Of a DNA stretch of 64,000 bases, positions 1 to 7,500 are shown one piece after another. The number at the start of each line of letters is the position of its first letter. The stretch's first letter is position 1. The position numbers and the translations under genes were made by a program. The notes under the pieces were generated by a model, which saw only the letters and a list, made by a program, of their open reading frames with translations, did not search any database and was not told where the DNA came from. The DNA is from Brucella sp. 21LCYQ03 (GTDB lineage: Bacteria > Pseudomonadota > Alphaproteobacteria > Rhizobiales > Rhizobiaceae), in assembly GCF_023554105.1 (NCBI RefSeq), contig NZ_JAMJWE010000007.1, positions 62,001 through 126,000 of the forward strand. Direction: 5' to 3'.

Positions 1-106
1 AGTTTATGTTTAACATTCAGTTAATTTTTTAAAATGCTTTTGAATAAACTGTGAAAGGCATTGACGCCAGTTTTGCCAGAAAAGCAGGCGATTCCCTCGA
101 AACATT

Positions 107-132
107 AAAAAAAAGAGCCGCAAAGGCGGCTC
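107..132 (-). terminator. Rho-independent terminator, leftward
   Basis: A perfect 7-bp stem (GAGCCGC/GCGGCTC, 115-132) with an AAAG loop is followed, reading leftward, by eight T residues (plus-strand A run 107-114). The T run is only on the minus strand, so it ends a leftward transcript. Because opgC already has its own terminator at 275-300, this second one implies either backup termination or a separate short transcript in between. Confidence 0.75.
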
Positions 133-236
133 TCAGGAGTTTAACAGGGAGGCGTCAAACAAAGTGGCTTCACCACTCGGTAAGAATCCAGCCGAACTGG
201 ATGTAAACCATTAAACGCCGTTAAGATTAATGATTG
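107..236 (-). ncRNA. Candidate small RNA left of opgC
   Basis: Between two leftward terminators (275-300 and 107-132) there is no open frame of useful length, yet the left terminator is strong. Reading leftward I see a possible promoter (TTGCAC, 16 nt, ATTAAT) just after the opgC terminator, a small hairpin with arms CCAG/CTGG, unpaired CCTCC and CTCCTGA stretches near the 3' end that could pair with ribosome binding sites, and the terminator hairpin. That is the layout of a trans-acting small RNA. It is inference only: the 5' end is a guess and I could not match a named family. The rest of 1-302 holds only the opgC terminator. Confidence 0.3.
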
Positions 237-274
237 GTTAATTCTGAGTGCAAGCTGTGGAATAATCCGCAAAC

Positions 275-300
275 AAAAAAGCTGCCCGAAGGCGGCTTTT
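275..300 (-). terminator. Terminator after opgC
   Basis: Ten-pair stem (AAAAGCTGCC, 277-286, with GGCGGCTTTT, 291-300; one G-T pair) and CGAA tetraloop. The A run on one side and T run on the other make it able to work in both directions. It lies 3 bp past the opgC stop codon. Confidence 0.85.
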
Positions 301-302
301 AA

Positions 303-1493
303 TTACATTTGCTGAAGTGCCGGTTTTGGATTGGCTCCAAGCGAGGCCTTTGAACCTTCCGCAGCGGGTTTTGCGGCAGGCTTCTTGCCCCAGCCAATGG
401 TTGGGAGCCATTCGAGATAATAAGCCAGCGCAAACTGCATCACCACACCCGTTGCAATAAGCAGAGCGTCGTATGGCAGACCGCCCGGATTAACGAGCTT
501 CATGACCTGCGCAACCATCGCCAACAACGTACCGGCAATGAAGACCGGCAGCGAATGCTTGCCGAGAATTGCGAGCGGATTGTCCGGCGAAGTACGCGCA
601 ATGCTGTTGAGCGTTGGAACAACCGCAATCAAATAAGCCGTGGCCAATACATGCAGAAGACGTGGCGCCGACAAAAACGTCTTGTCAAAACCGGTCAGCA
701 CTGCAGGCATGCCCATTGAAACATCTATGCCCCAAAGCGGAATACGGACCCAAGCCAGCGAAAGAACCAGATAGCCAACAGCCGCTGCAATTAATGCAGG
801 ATTGGTCGGCAGTTTGCCGCCACGACGCACATGGATGGTGCCAGCAATACCGATAGCAAACAGGAACTGCCACGATAGCGGGTTGAGGAACCAGACGCCT
901 GCAGTTGGATAATTTACCGGAGCAACATGATAGATACCGGCAAGCAACCACACCATGCCCGACACGCCAAGCATCAACGACAGGCTGATACGCGCGAGCA
1001 AAAGCAGCAGTGGTGTGATTAGCAGCACGACCGCATACATGGAGAGAATATTGTTATAGCCAAGCTGATGACCGAGCGTAACCAGACCGAGAAGCGCCTC
1101 AACCGGCTGCTTGACCAGCGGGCCAATATTGATCTGCGTCAGAAGCTCACGATGCTTGAGGAAAATCGCGGCGGAGGCAAAAATACCGATGGTCGCGAGC
1201 GTCGTCATAATGTGCGCGGTATACAGCACACAGGCGCGGCGCCACATTTTCAAAGTCAGCATCAGACGATTGCCCGGCGCGAACTTCGATCCATAAGCCA
1301 GCGCAACCGCCATGCCTGAAATCAGGACAAAAGCTTCTGCCGAATCCGAAAAGCCGAGATTCTTATGCGTGAAATGCTCGAAAAAGGTTCCGGGCACATG
1401 ATTGATGAAAATCGTAAGCAGTGCCAGCGCGCGGAACACATCAATGCGTGTGTCGCGGACTTTTGGCACTATTTTCGCCGTTTCATTCGTCAT
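303..1493 (-). CDS. opgC: OpgC-like membrane acyltransferase
   Basis: A membrane protein of about 396 residues resembling the OpgC family, which succinylates periplasmic or cyclic glucans using a cytoplasmic acyl donor. The N-terminus carries the family-like segment RxDxxRALxLLxIFxNHVP followed by about ten hydrophobic spans and a short Ala/Lys/Pro-rich cytoplasmic tail. The ATG at 1493 is preferred, with a purine-rich GGCAGGCGAA before it; a longer frame opens at a GTG at 1538 but would add a basic, non-family leader. It is a single-gene unit with its own terminator. In Brucella and Agrobacterium relatives, periplasmic glucans are cyclic beta-1,2-glucans, so these are the probable substrate (inference). 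Other acyltransferase-3-like functions cannot be excluded. Confidence 0.8.
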   Translation of the reverse strand: MTNETAKIVPKVRDTRIDVFRALALLTIFINHVPGTFFEHFTHKNLGFSDSAEAFVLISGMAVALAYGSKFAPGNRLMLTLKMWRRACVLYTAHIMTTLATIGIFASAAIFLKHRELLTQINIGPLVKQPVEALLGLVTLGHQLGYNNILSMYAVVLLITPLLLLLARISLSLMLGVSGMVWLLAGIYHVAPVNYPTAGVWFLNPLSWQFLFAIGIAGTIHVRRGGKLPTNPALIAAAVGYLVLSLAWVRIPLWGIDVSMGMPAVLTGFDKTFLSAPRLLHVLATAYLIAVVPTLNSIARTSPDNPLAILGKHSLPVFIAGTLLAMVAQVMKLVNPGGLPYDALLIATGVVMQFALAYYLEWLPTIGWGKKPAAKPAAEGSKASLGANPKPALQQM

Positions 1494-1736
1494 TTCGCCT
1501 GCCTGCCGTTTATATTTCAGTCTGCGATAGCGCAGCACTCATTGCCGCCTATATAACTGGTAATTCGGTTAGAACACGGTTGGTTCCAATCAACTTTCGT
1601 TCCAGTGGATAACATTATGCCAACACAGCTGTTTCCCGCCCCCGCAACAAAAGCGTTAAAATGCAAAGGGGCTATTCAAGCAACGCCTCTTACTTTATGC
1701 CCGAATTCCATCAACATTTTTCGCTAGGTTTGGTTT

Positions 1737-2402
1737 ATGAACGCGCCAACTGCTAAACAAAACAATGATCGCTGCCGCCTTTTGCTGGTTGCACCACCCA
1801 TCGCAAATGGGGATGCACTTGCAAAACTGTTGTCGGCAGCCTTGTCAGGTGGCGACGTTGCAAGTGTGATTCTCGACGGAACCGATCTGGATGAAGCCAC
1901 ATTTCAGGCATCAGCCCAGAAGGCCGTTGCTGTCATTCAGGAAAAAGGTGCCGCCGCGATCATTTTGAATGATACGCGCATTGCGGGCCGCGTTGGTGCC
2001 GATGGCATCCACATTGAAGGCAAAGCCGCAGAGCTTGCTGAAGCAATCGAAAAGCACACACCAAAATTCATCGTTGGCACAGGCAACCTGCGTGATCGCC
2101 ATAGTGCTATGGAAATCGGCGAGTTGCAGCCTGATTATGTTTTCTTCGGAAAGATTGGTGCTGACAACAAGCCAGACGCACACCCGCGTAATCTCTCACT
2201 GGCTGAATGGTGGTCTGAGCTGGTTGAAATTCCAAGCATTGCACAGGCTGGCAACACGTTGGAAAGCGTCATCGCTGCCGCGCAGACTGGTGCAGATTTT
2301 GTTGCCCTTGGTAGTGCCATATTTGAAGCGGAAAACCCTGCAGAGGCTGTCGCTGAAGCCAACCGGCTTCTTGATGAACACGCCCCTCGTTTTGAAAACT
2401 AA
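1737..2402 (+). CDS. Thiamine-phosphate synthase-like TIM-barrel protein (degenerate ThiE)
   Basis: A 221-residue protein of the ThiE/TenI fold. ThiE joins the thiazole and pyrimidine halves of thiamine. Visible family landmarks are ND at 78-79, GADGIHIEG at 87-95 (usual form GxDGVHLGQ), a YVFFGKIGADNK segment at 135-145 where active ThiE has a GPIFPTxTK-type loop, and GADFVALGSAIF at 185-196. The missing Gln after HIEG and missing Thr/Ser residues of the phosphate loop suggest weak or altered activity. It is followed 25 bp later by a Sel1-repeat gene, and no TPP riboswitch precedes it, unlike the thiamine transport operon at 41.9 kb. It is often labelled thiamine phosphate synthase by similarity; I am sure of the fold, not the reaction. 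Confidence 0.7.
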   Translation: MNAPTAKQNNDRCRLLLVAPPIANGDALAKLLSAALSGGDVASVILDGTDLDEATFQASAQKAVAVIQEKGAAAIILNDTRIAGRVGADGIHIEGKAAELAEAIEKHTPKFIVGTGNLRDRHSAMEIGELQPDYVFFGKIGADNKPDAHPRNLSLAEWWSELVEIPSIAQAGNTLESVIAAAQTGADFVALGSAIFEAENPAEAVAEANRLLDEHAPRFEN

Positions 2403-2427
2403 ATTCGGCAAGGTTTTGTACGCCCCC

Positions 2428-3468
2428 ATGAAGAGCAAAATTCTTCTCACCACAGCTTTGATATTCGCTGCGTGTGTTCCGGCTGTTCATGCTGCCAGAA
2501 CTGCTGGTGAACCCGCAGGCGTGCAAAAGAAACAGGACAAGAAAAGCGATAAACCTGCTGAAAAGCCCAAAATGCTGCCACAACCGGCATCGACCAGCGC
2601 TTTGCCAGCAATCGATCCAAGCCGGTTTGGCGATAAGCCCGCAGATGAAGCCTTTGGTGCCTATCAGCGCGGACTCTATCTGACCGCATTCAATCTGGCG
2701 AAACCAAAGGCTGAGCAAGGCGATCCGGCTTCCCAGACACTTGTCGCAGAAATCTATGCGCGTGGTTTGGGTGTCCCTGCCGATCAGAAAAAAGCTGCTG
2801 AGTGGTATGCTAAAGCTGCCGATAAAGGCGTGCATGAAGCACAGTTCCGCTATGCCTCCCTGCTGCTTCAAGGCCGCTACGTCAAAAAAGACACCGCCAA
2901 GGCCACCGAACTGATGCAAAAAGCTGCCGAAAGCGGCAATGCCATGGCACAGTTCAATTACGGCCAGTTGCTCATGATGAAAGCGACAACTGCTTCTGGC
3001 ATCGATGCGGCTTTCCCGTGGTTTGAGAAAGCTGCCACCGCACAGCTCGCTGATGCTGAATATGCTTTGAGCCAGATTTACGCCAACGGCACCGATAAAA
3101 TACCGCATGACGACAAGAAGGCGCGTGAATATCTTCTGCGTGCTGCGCGCAAGGGTTATGACACTGCGCAATATGATCTGGGTCGTTGGCTGGTCGAAGG
3201 CCGTGGCGGTGATCGTAATTACGAGCAGGGCTTTGGCTGGATGCAGATCGCAGCACAGCGCGGCATGGTTCTGGCTCAGGCCTGGCTCGCAAGGCTTTAT
3301 CGCGACGGTATCGGCACGGATGGTGACACAGTCAAATCCGCAGCATGGTATATCGTTGCTCAGCGCGCCGGTTATCGCTCACCAGACCTCAATGACATGA
3401 TGGATGGTTTGGCTGATGATCAGCTTAAGCAGGCAATCCAGATCGCAAACAATCTGCGTGTTCGGTAA
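2428..3468 (+). CDS. Exported Sel1-repeat (TPR-like) protein
   Basis: About 346 residues. The ATG at 2428 was chosen because it starts a clear signal peptide (MKSKILL, hydrophobic core, cleavage after VHA near residue 23); the frame is open further upstream but overlaps the previous gene. After a Lys/Pro-rich linker come repeated helical pairs of about 36 residues with the Sel1 pattern (A.QG...AQ..LA..Y..G.GV..D..KA..WY.KAA), covering roughly residues 75-330. Such proteins act as periplasmic scaffolds, for example ExoR-like regulators and envelope stress adaptors. Partner and role are unknown here. It is probably cotranscribed with the ThiE-like gene because the gap is short and the strand is the same. 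Confidence 0.8.
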   Translation: MKSKILLTTALIFAACVPAVHAARTAGEPAGVQKKQDKKSDKPAEKPKMLPQPASTSALPAIDPSRFGDKPADEAFGAYQRGLYLTAFNLAKPKAEQGDPASQTLVAEIYARGLGVPADQKKAAEWYAKAADKGVHEAQFRYASLLLQGRYVKKDTAKATELMQKAAESGNAMAQFNYGQLLMMKATTASGIDAAFPWFEKAATAQLADAEYALSQIYANGTDKIPHDDKKAREYLLRAARKGYDTAQYDLGRWLVEGRGGDRNYEQGFGWMQIAAQRGMVLAQAWLARLYRDGIGTDGDTVKSAAWYIVAQRAGYRSPDLNDMMDGLADDQLKQAIQIANNLRVR

Positions 3469-3669
3469 AAACCAGACAGTTTTTTAATGAGCTGACATGC
3501 TGATTTGCGGCTCAGGCTTGCACAAAGCGCTATTTTATGGTCTTGGAGAGCCCGATTATCGTGGTTCGAGTTAAAGATGGACGCAATCCCTGCAAATAAG
3601 CGGGAGATTGCCTTTCTGTCGTGATGCGCCGGGCCGCAACAGTTTCACATTTACTCCCGGATTAATCTT

Positions 3670-4230
3670 ATGAAGATCAATGGTAACGAAATCCGCCCAG
3701 GCAATGTTATCGAACATGATGGCGGGCTGTGGGCAGCGGTTAAGACCAATGCAGTCAAGCCTGGTAAAGGCGGTGCTTACAATCAGGTTGAACTGAAGAA
3801 CCTCATCACCGGCACCAAGCTCAACGAACGTTTCCGCGCAGCTGAAACCGTAGAGCGCGTTCGTCTGGAACAGAAGGATTTCTCGTTCCTCTACGAACAG
3901 GGCGAAGCGCTGGTCTTCATGGATACCGAAACCTACGAACAGCTTGAACTGCTGAAGGATTTCGTTGGCGACCGCGCAGCGTTCCTTCAGGACGGCATGA
4001 TGGTTACCGTTGAACTCTACGAAGAAAAGCCAATCGGCATTCGTCTTCCTGATCAGGTTACGCTTGAAATCGTCGAAGCTGATCCGGTCGTTAAAGGCCA
4101 GACAGCAGCTTCCTCTTACAAGCCAGCTGTTCTTGAAAACGGCATCCGTATCCTCGTTCCACCATTCATCGCTTCGGGTGAACGCGTGATCGTTGATACC
4201 AACGAACTGACCTACGTCAGCCGCGCATAA
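3670..4230 (+). CDS. efp: Elongation factor P
   Basis: A 186-residue cytoplasmic translation factor that rescues ribosomes stalled on polyproline stretches. It has the three beta-barrel domains of the family at full normal length. The loop carrying the modified lysine reads KPGKGG with Lys33 at the tip, the position lysylated by EpmA/EpmB in enterobacteria; no modification enzymes are in this window. The start follows a leader of about 200 bp with no other gene. An inverted repeat GGCGCC/GGCGCC (4251-4271) follows the stop and may help termination, but it lacks a T run. It is a single gene between the Sel1 protein and suhB. Confidence 0.96.
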   Translation: MKINGNEIRPGNVIEHDGGLWAAVKTNAVKPGKGGAYNQVELKNLITGTKLNERFRAAETVERVRLEQKDFSFLYEQGEALVFMDTETYEQLELLKDFVGDRAAFLQDGMMVTVELYEEKPIGIRLPDQVTLEIVEADPVVKGQTAASSYKPAVLENGIRILVPPFIASGERVIVDTNELTYVSRA

Positions 4231-4328
4231 TCTAATATTCGAAATCATGTGGCGCCTGCAAATTGGGCGCCGCAGTCCATTCTCCTTGAAGAGAAATGCG
4301 ACAGTTCTTTCTCAGCTTGCTCAGTTCT

Positions 4329-4365
4329 GAGTGCCATAGGTTTGATCTCATCAGATCGGCGCTCT
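4329..4365. repeat. Degenerate palindromic intergenic repeat (module B)
   Basis: GAGTGCC...GATCTCATCAGATC..GGCGCTCT reads as an imperfect copy, in inverse orientation, of the element at 30450-30491 (AGAGCGCCGATCTGATT and its mirror). It lies in the efp-suhB gap. It resembles the second palindrome of RIME/RPE-type mosaic elements of Rhizobiales. Confidence 0.45.
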
Positions 4366-4439
4366 GTGATTTATCAACGCGCATCTTTTTCGAAAGCCAG
4401 CTCACAGGTTTCGGAATGCGCTTCTAAAAGGACAATCAG

Positions 4440-5231
4440 ATGGCGCGTTCAGCCCTTCTCAATGTTATGGTTCAGGCCGCTATGAAAGCCGGACGCGGTC
4501 TCGCGCGCGACTTCGGCGAAGTGCAGAACCTTCAGGTTTCGCTTAAAGGTCCAGGCGATTACGTCAGCCAGGCTGACCGCAAAGCCGAAAAAGTCATTTA
4601 CACCGAACTGAGCCGCGCCCGCCCGGACTTTGGCTTCCTGATGGAAGAATCGGGTGGGGTTGAATCGAAAGACGGACAGCATCGCTGGCTGGTCGATCCA
4701 CTCGACGGCACAACCAACTTCCTCCATGGTATCCCTGTTTTCGCAGTCTCTATCGCTCTTGAGCGTCAGGGACAGATCGTTGCTGGCGTGATTTACAACC
4801 CAGCTATGGACGAGCTTTACACCGCTGAACGCGGTGGTGGCGCATTCCTCAATGATCGTCGCCTGCGCGTTGCAGCCCGCAACAAGCTGGTTGATTGCGT
4901 TATCGGCACCGGCATCCCGCATCTGGGTCGCCCCGGCCACGGCCAATACCTTGTCGAACTGCGCAATGTCATGGCTGAAACATCGGGCATTCGCCGTATG
5001 GGTGCCGTTGCTCTTGATCTTGCTTATGTCGCAGCAGGCCGTCTTGATGGCTTCTGGGAAGACGGCATGCATCCTTGGGATCTCGGCGCAGGCATGCTGA
5101 TGATCCGCGAAGCTGGTGGCTTTGTATCTGACAAAAAGGGTGGCCAGGACATTTTTGGCACCAAGACCATCGTTGCTGGCAATGAAATCATTCAGAAAGC
5201 ATTGCTCAAGACGGTCAACAAGCCAATCTGA
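4440..5231 (+). CDS. suhB: Inositol-1-monophosphatase family phosphatase (SuhB)
   Basis: A 263-residue Mg-dependent sugar-phosphate phosphatase. The metal-binding motifs are in place: EES at 69-71, DPLDGTTN at 86-93 and WDLGAG at 213-218. Family members hydrolyse myo-inositol 1-phosphate and related monophosphates; in E. coli SuhB also binds RNA polymerase and assists rRNA antitermination. The start has GAC-AATCAG rather than a strong ribosome site, but the N-terminus matches the family. It has its own terminator directly downstream, so it is separate from the motor genes that follow. Confidence 0.93.
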   Translation: MARSALLNVMVQAAMKAGRGLARDFGEVQNLQVSLKGPGDYVSQADRKAEKVIYTELSRARPDFGFLMEESGGVESKDGQHRWLVDPLDGTTNFLHGIPVFAVSIALERQGQIVAGVIYNPAMDELYTAERGGGAFLNDRRLRVAARNKLVDCVIGTGIPHLGRPGHGQYLVELRNVMAETSGIRRMGAVALDLAYVAAGRLDGFWEDGMHPWDLGAGMLMIREAGGFVSDKKGGQDIFGTKTIVAGNEIIQKALLKTVNKPI

Positions 5232-5256
5232 TCCGCTTCCTATTTCTATGTTTTAC

Positions 5257-5293
5257 TGCGCTCCGGCATTCCAACCGGGGCGCATTATTTTTT
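5257..5293 (+). terminator. Terminator after suhB
   Basis: Stem TGCGCTCCGG (5257-5266) with CCGGGGCGCA (5275-5284), one internal mismatch, followed by TTATTTTTT. It lies 25 bp after the suhB stop. Confidence 0.8.
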
Positions 5294-5378
5294 CGCTTTA
5301 AGCGATTCCGCTTCGCTAAATTATGCAGTAGGCTCCCCGCGACAGATTATCCCAACGGATATCCATGGAGCCAAACGC

Positions 5379-6434
5379 ATGAGCGATCTGAGACTTTCAC
5401 GGGAACGCCTCGACGATGCACGGGACTACGACCCCTACCGCCTGAGCAGCCCGAGAATTGTCATTCTATCCATGGTGATCTTTCTCATCATCGTTGCATT
5501 CCTCGCCGCGATCCTGATGCGGCAGATCCATACATTCTTCGTCACCAATCCCGGACTTAATGGTCTGATCTTTGGCGTGCTGCTGATCGGCATTCTGCTG
5601 GCCTTTGGACAAGTGCTGCGCCTTCTGCCAGAAATCCGCTGGGTCAATTCATTCCGCGATGGCGAACGCGACGGCACAACACGTCCGCCCGTGCTGCTTG
5701 CACCAATGCGTGCTCTGATCGGTCGCAGACAATCGATGGCGCTGACGACCACCTCGACACGCACCATTCTCGATTCGATTGCTTCGCGCCTTGACGAAAG
5801 CCGCGATATTTCGCGCTATCTGATTGGCCTTCTGGTGTTCCTCGGCCTGCTGGGTACTTTCTGGGGGCTGCTTGAAACAGTGGGCTCTATTGGCCAAACC
5901 ATCCAGTCACTCGACCCGAGTTCAGGCAGCACGACCGATGTGCTCGATTCACTCAAAGCCGGATTGCAAGCACCGCTATCAGGTATGGGAACGGCGTTCT
6001 CGTCCTCGCTGTTTGGCCTTTCCGGCTCACTGATTCTAGGCTTCCTCGATTTGCAATCGGGCCGCGCGCAAAATCGTTTCTACACCGAGCTTGAAAACTG
6101 GTTGTCATCCGTGACCGACCTTGGTTCGGATATCAGCACCGATGAGCATCTCGGCGGCATACGTAGCCTGACAGAGCATGTGCAGAACCTGCAAGGTGGC
6201 GAGGCTTCCAGCCAGCGCACGACAGCAGCGCTTGCCAATCTTGCGGAAGGCATTCAGGGGCTAGTCAAGAGCATGCGCAGCGAACAGCAGTTGATGCGCG
6301 ACTGGGCTGAGAAGCAGACGGAAGAGCAACAGGCCATTCGTGAAACGCTTGGTCGTCTCAATGACGCCATTGCCTCCAGAGCCCCTGCCGAGCGCGCTCC
6401 AGGTCGCCCTACTGACAGCAAACGGCCGGAGTAA
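5379..6434 (+). CDS. MotA/TolQ/ExbB-family proton channel subunit
   Basis: A 351-residue inner-membrane protein. Predicted spans lie near residues 27-47, 61-81, 147-170 and 201-223. The last two carry the MotA/TolQ/ExbB signature: GLLGTFWGL around 156-164 and a small-residue helix with PLSGMGTAFSSSLFGL around 199-214. A charged C-terminal tail of about 125 residues (helical, Gln/Glu-rich, ending Pro/Arg-rich) follows. The next gene starts 5 bp later and encodes the matching peptidoglycan-anchored subunit, so together they should form a 5:2-type ion-driven motor (family knowledge). No flagellar, TolAR or TonB genes are adjacent, and the driven component is unknown. Confidence 0.85.
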   Translation: MSDLRLSRERLDDARDYDPYRLSSPRIVILSMVIFLIIVAFLAAILMRQIHTFFVTNPGLNGLIFGVLLIGILLAFGQVLRLLPEIRWVNSFRDGERDGTTRPPVLLAPMRALIGRRQSMALTTTSTRTILDSIASRLDESRDISRYLIGLLVFLGLLGTFWGLLETVGSIGQTIQSLDPSSGSTTDVLDSLKAGLQAPLSGMGTAFSSSLFGLSGSLILGFLDLQSGRAQNRFYTELENWLSSVTDLGSDISTDEHLGGIRSLTEHVQNLQGGEASSQRTTAALANLAEGIQGLVKSMRSEQQLMRDWAEKQTEEQQAIRETLGRLNDAIASRAPAERAPGRPTDSKRPE

Positions 6435-6439
6435 GCAGC

Positions 6440-7471
6440 ATGGCTCTAGGCCGTAACCGCCGCCCGCAACGTCATGTCGATTATTGGCCCGGCTTCGTCG
6501 ATGCACTGACGACATTGCTGCTGGCCATTATGTTCTTGCTCACAGTCTTTGTGCTGGGACAGTTTTTGTTGAGCCGCGATGTCGATAGCAAAGATACTGC
6601 GCTCGCGCGCCTCAACAGCCAGATACAGGAACTGACACAGCTTCTGTCGCTCGAAAAAAGCAACTCTCAGGACATGCAGGACACGATTGCTGACCTGCAA
6701 GCATCCTTGTCAGGTGCCGAGAGCGAGCGTTCCCGTCTGCAAGCCCTGCTCAACGAAGGCAGTGGCGCGGGTGCTGCCGCTGAAAAGCGCGCTGGCGAAC
6801 TGGGCCAGAGCCTTGATGCAGAAAAGCAAGTCAGCGCCCGCGCTCTTTCGCAGGTTGAATTGCTCAATCAGCAGATTTCTGCACTTCGTCGTCAGATTGC
6901 GGCACTGGAAGATGCACTTAATGCATCAGAATCGCGAGATCGTGAGTCAAACGCCAAGATCGCCGATCTCGGTCGCCGCCTGAACGTGGCGCTTGCGCAA
7001 CGCGTGCAGGAACTCAATCGCTATCGTTCTGACTTCTTTGGTCGTCTGCGGGCGATTCTGTCCGACAAAGAAAATATTCGCATTGTCGGAGACCGCTTCG
7101 TCTTTCAGTCGGAAGTTCTTTTCCCGACCGGCTCGTCTGATCTCAATCCTGCTGGTCTGGATGAAATGAAGAAGCTTGCTGAAGCAGTCATCACACTCAA
7201 TCAGGAAATCCCGGATGACATCAACTGGGTGCTGCGTGTGGATGGCCATACCGACAATGTCCCGCTCGCAGGCACTGGTCGTTTCCGCGACAACTGGGAG
7301 CTTTCATCAGCGCGTGCAACGGCTGTGGTCAAAGACCTGATCGCCAACGGTGTTCCGCCTAACCGACTGGTTGCGGCAGGCTTTGGCGAATACCAGCCGC
7401 TTGATAATGCAGATACGCCCGATGCCCGTGCCAGAAACCGCCGTATCGAGCTAAAACTGACTGAGAGATAG
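6440..7471 (+). CDS. MotB/OmpA-like peptidoglycan-binding motor subunit
   Basis: A 343-residue partner of the upstream channel protein. It has a short Arg-rich N-terminus, a single membrane span at about 17-45 containing Asp21 in FVDALTTLL (the position of the proton-carrying Asp of MotB), a long coiled coil from about 50 to 195 built on heptads of Leu/Ala/Glu/Gln, and an OmpA-like peptidoglycan-binding domain from about 205 to the end. That domain shows DGHTDN near 268-273 and NWELSSARA followed by the closing RNRRIELKL. The gap to the MotA-like gene is 5 bp, indicating translational coupling. The layout resembles MotB and the ZorB subunit of Zorya defence, but no effector genes are present. 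It converges on the ABC exporter gene. Confidence 0.87.
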   Translation: MALGRNRRPQRHVDYWPGFVDALTTLLLAIMFLLTVFVLGQFLLSRDVDSKDTALARLNSQIQELTQLLSLEKSNSQDMQDTIADLQASLSGAESERSRLQALLNEGSGAGAAAEKRAGELGQSLDAEKQVSARALSQVELLNQQISALRRQIAALEDALNASESRDRESNAKIADLGRRLNVALAQRVQELNRYRSDFFGRLRAILSDKENIRIVGDRFVFQSEVLFPTGSSDLNPAGLDEMKKLAEAVITLNQEIPDDINWVLRVDGHTDNVPLAGTGRFRDNWELSSARATAVVKDLIANGVPPNRLVAAGFGEYQPLDNADTPDARARNRRIELKLTER

Positions 7472-7500
7472 AAATAAAGGGGCACTTAGCCCCTTTATTT
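7472..7500. terminator. Bidirectional terminator between convergent genes
   Basis: A perfect 11-bp stem (AAATAAAGGGG/CCCCTTTATTT) with a 7-nt loop (CACTTAG). A/T runs on both sides suit termination of the motor operon (+) and the ABC exporter gene (-), whose stop codon overlaps the right arm. Confidence 0.9.

Noticed and set aside
1969-2427. In-frame upstream extension of the Sel1 protein (open from 1969)
   Set aside because: It overlaps the ThiE-like gene in another frame, and the signal peptide begins at 2428.
3550-3600. tRNA-like string GGTTCGAGTT
   Set aside because: No surrounding cloverleaf arms; no tRNA found in the window.
4231-4439. Possible structured RNA upstream of suhB (a suhB-linked RNA motif is known in alphaproteobacteria)
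   Set aside because: I could not match its conserved parts; the gap is better explained by a degenerate repeat and a GGCGCC inverted repeat.
5379-7471. Zorya-type phage defence system
   Set aside because: Only the motor-like pair is present; no ZorC, ZorD or ZorE-like gene is adjacent.
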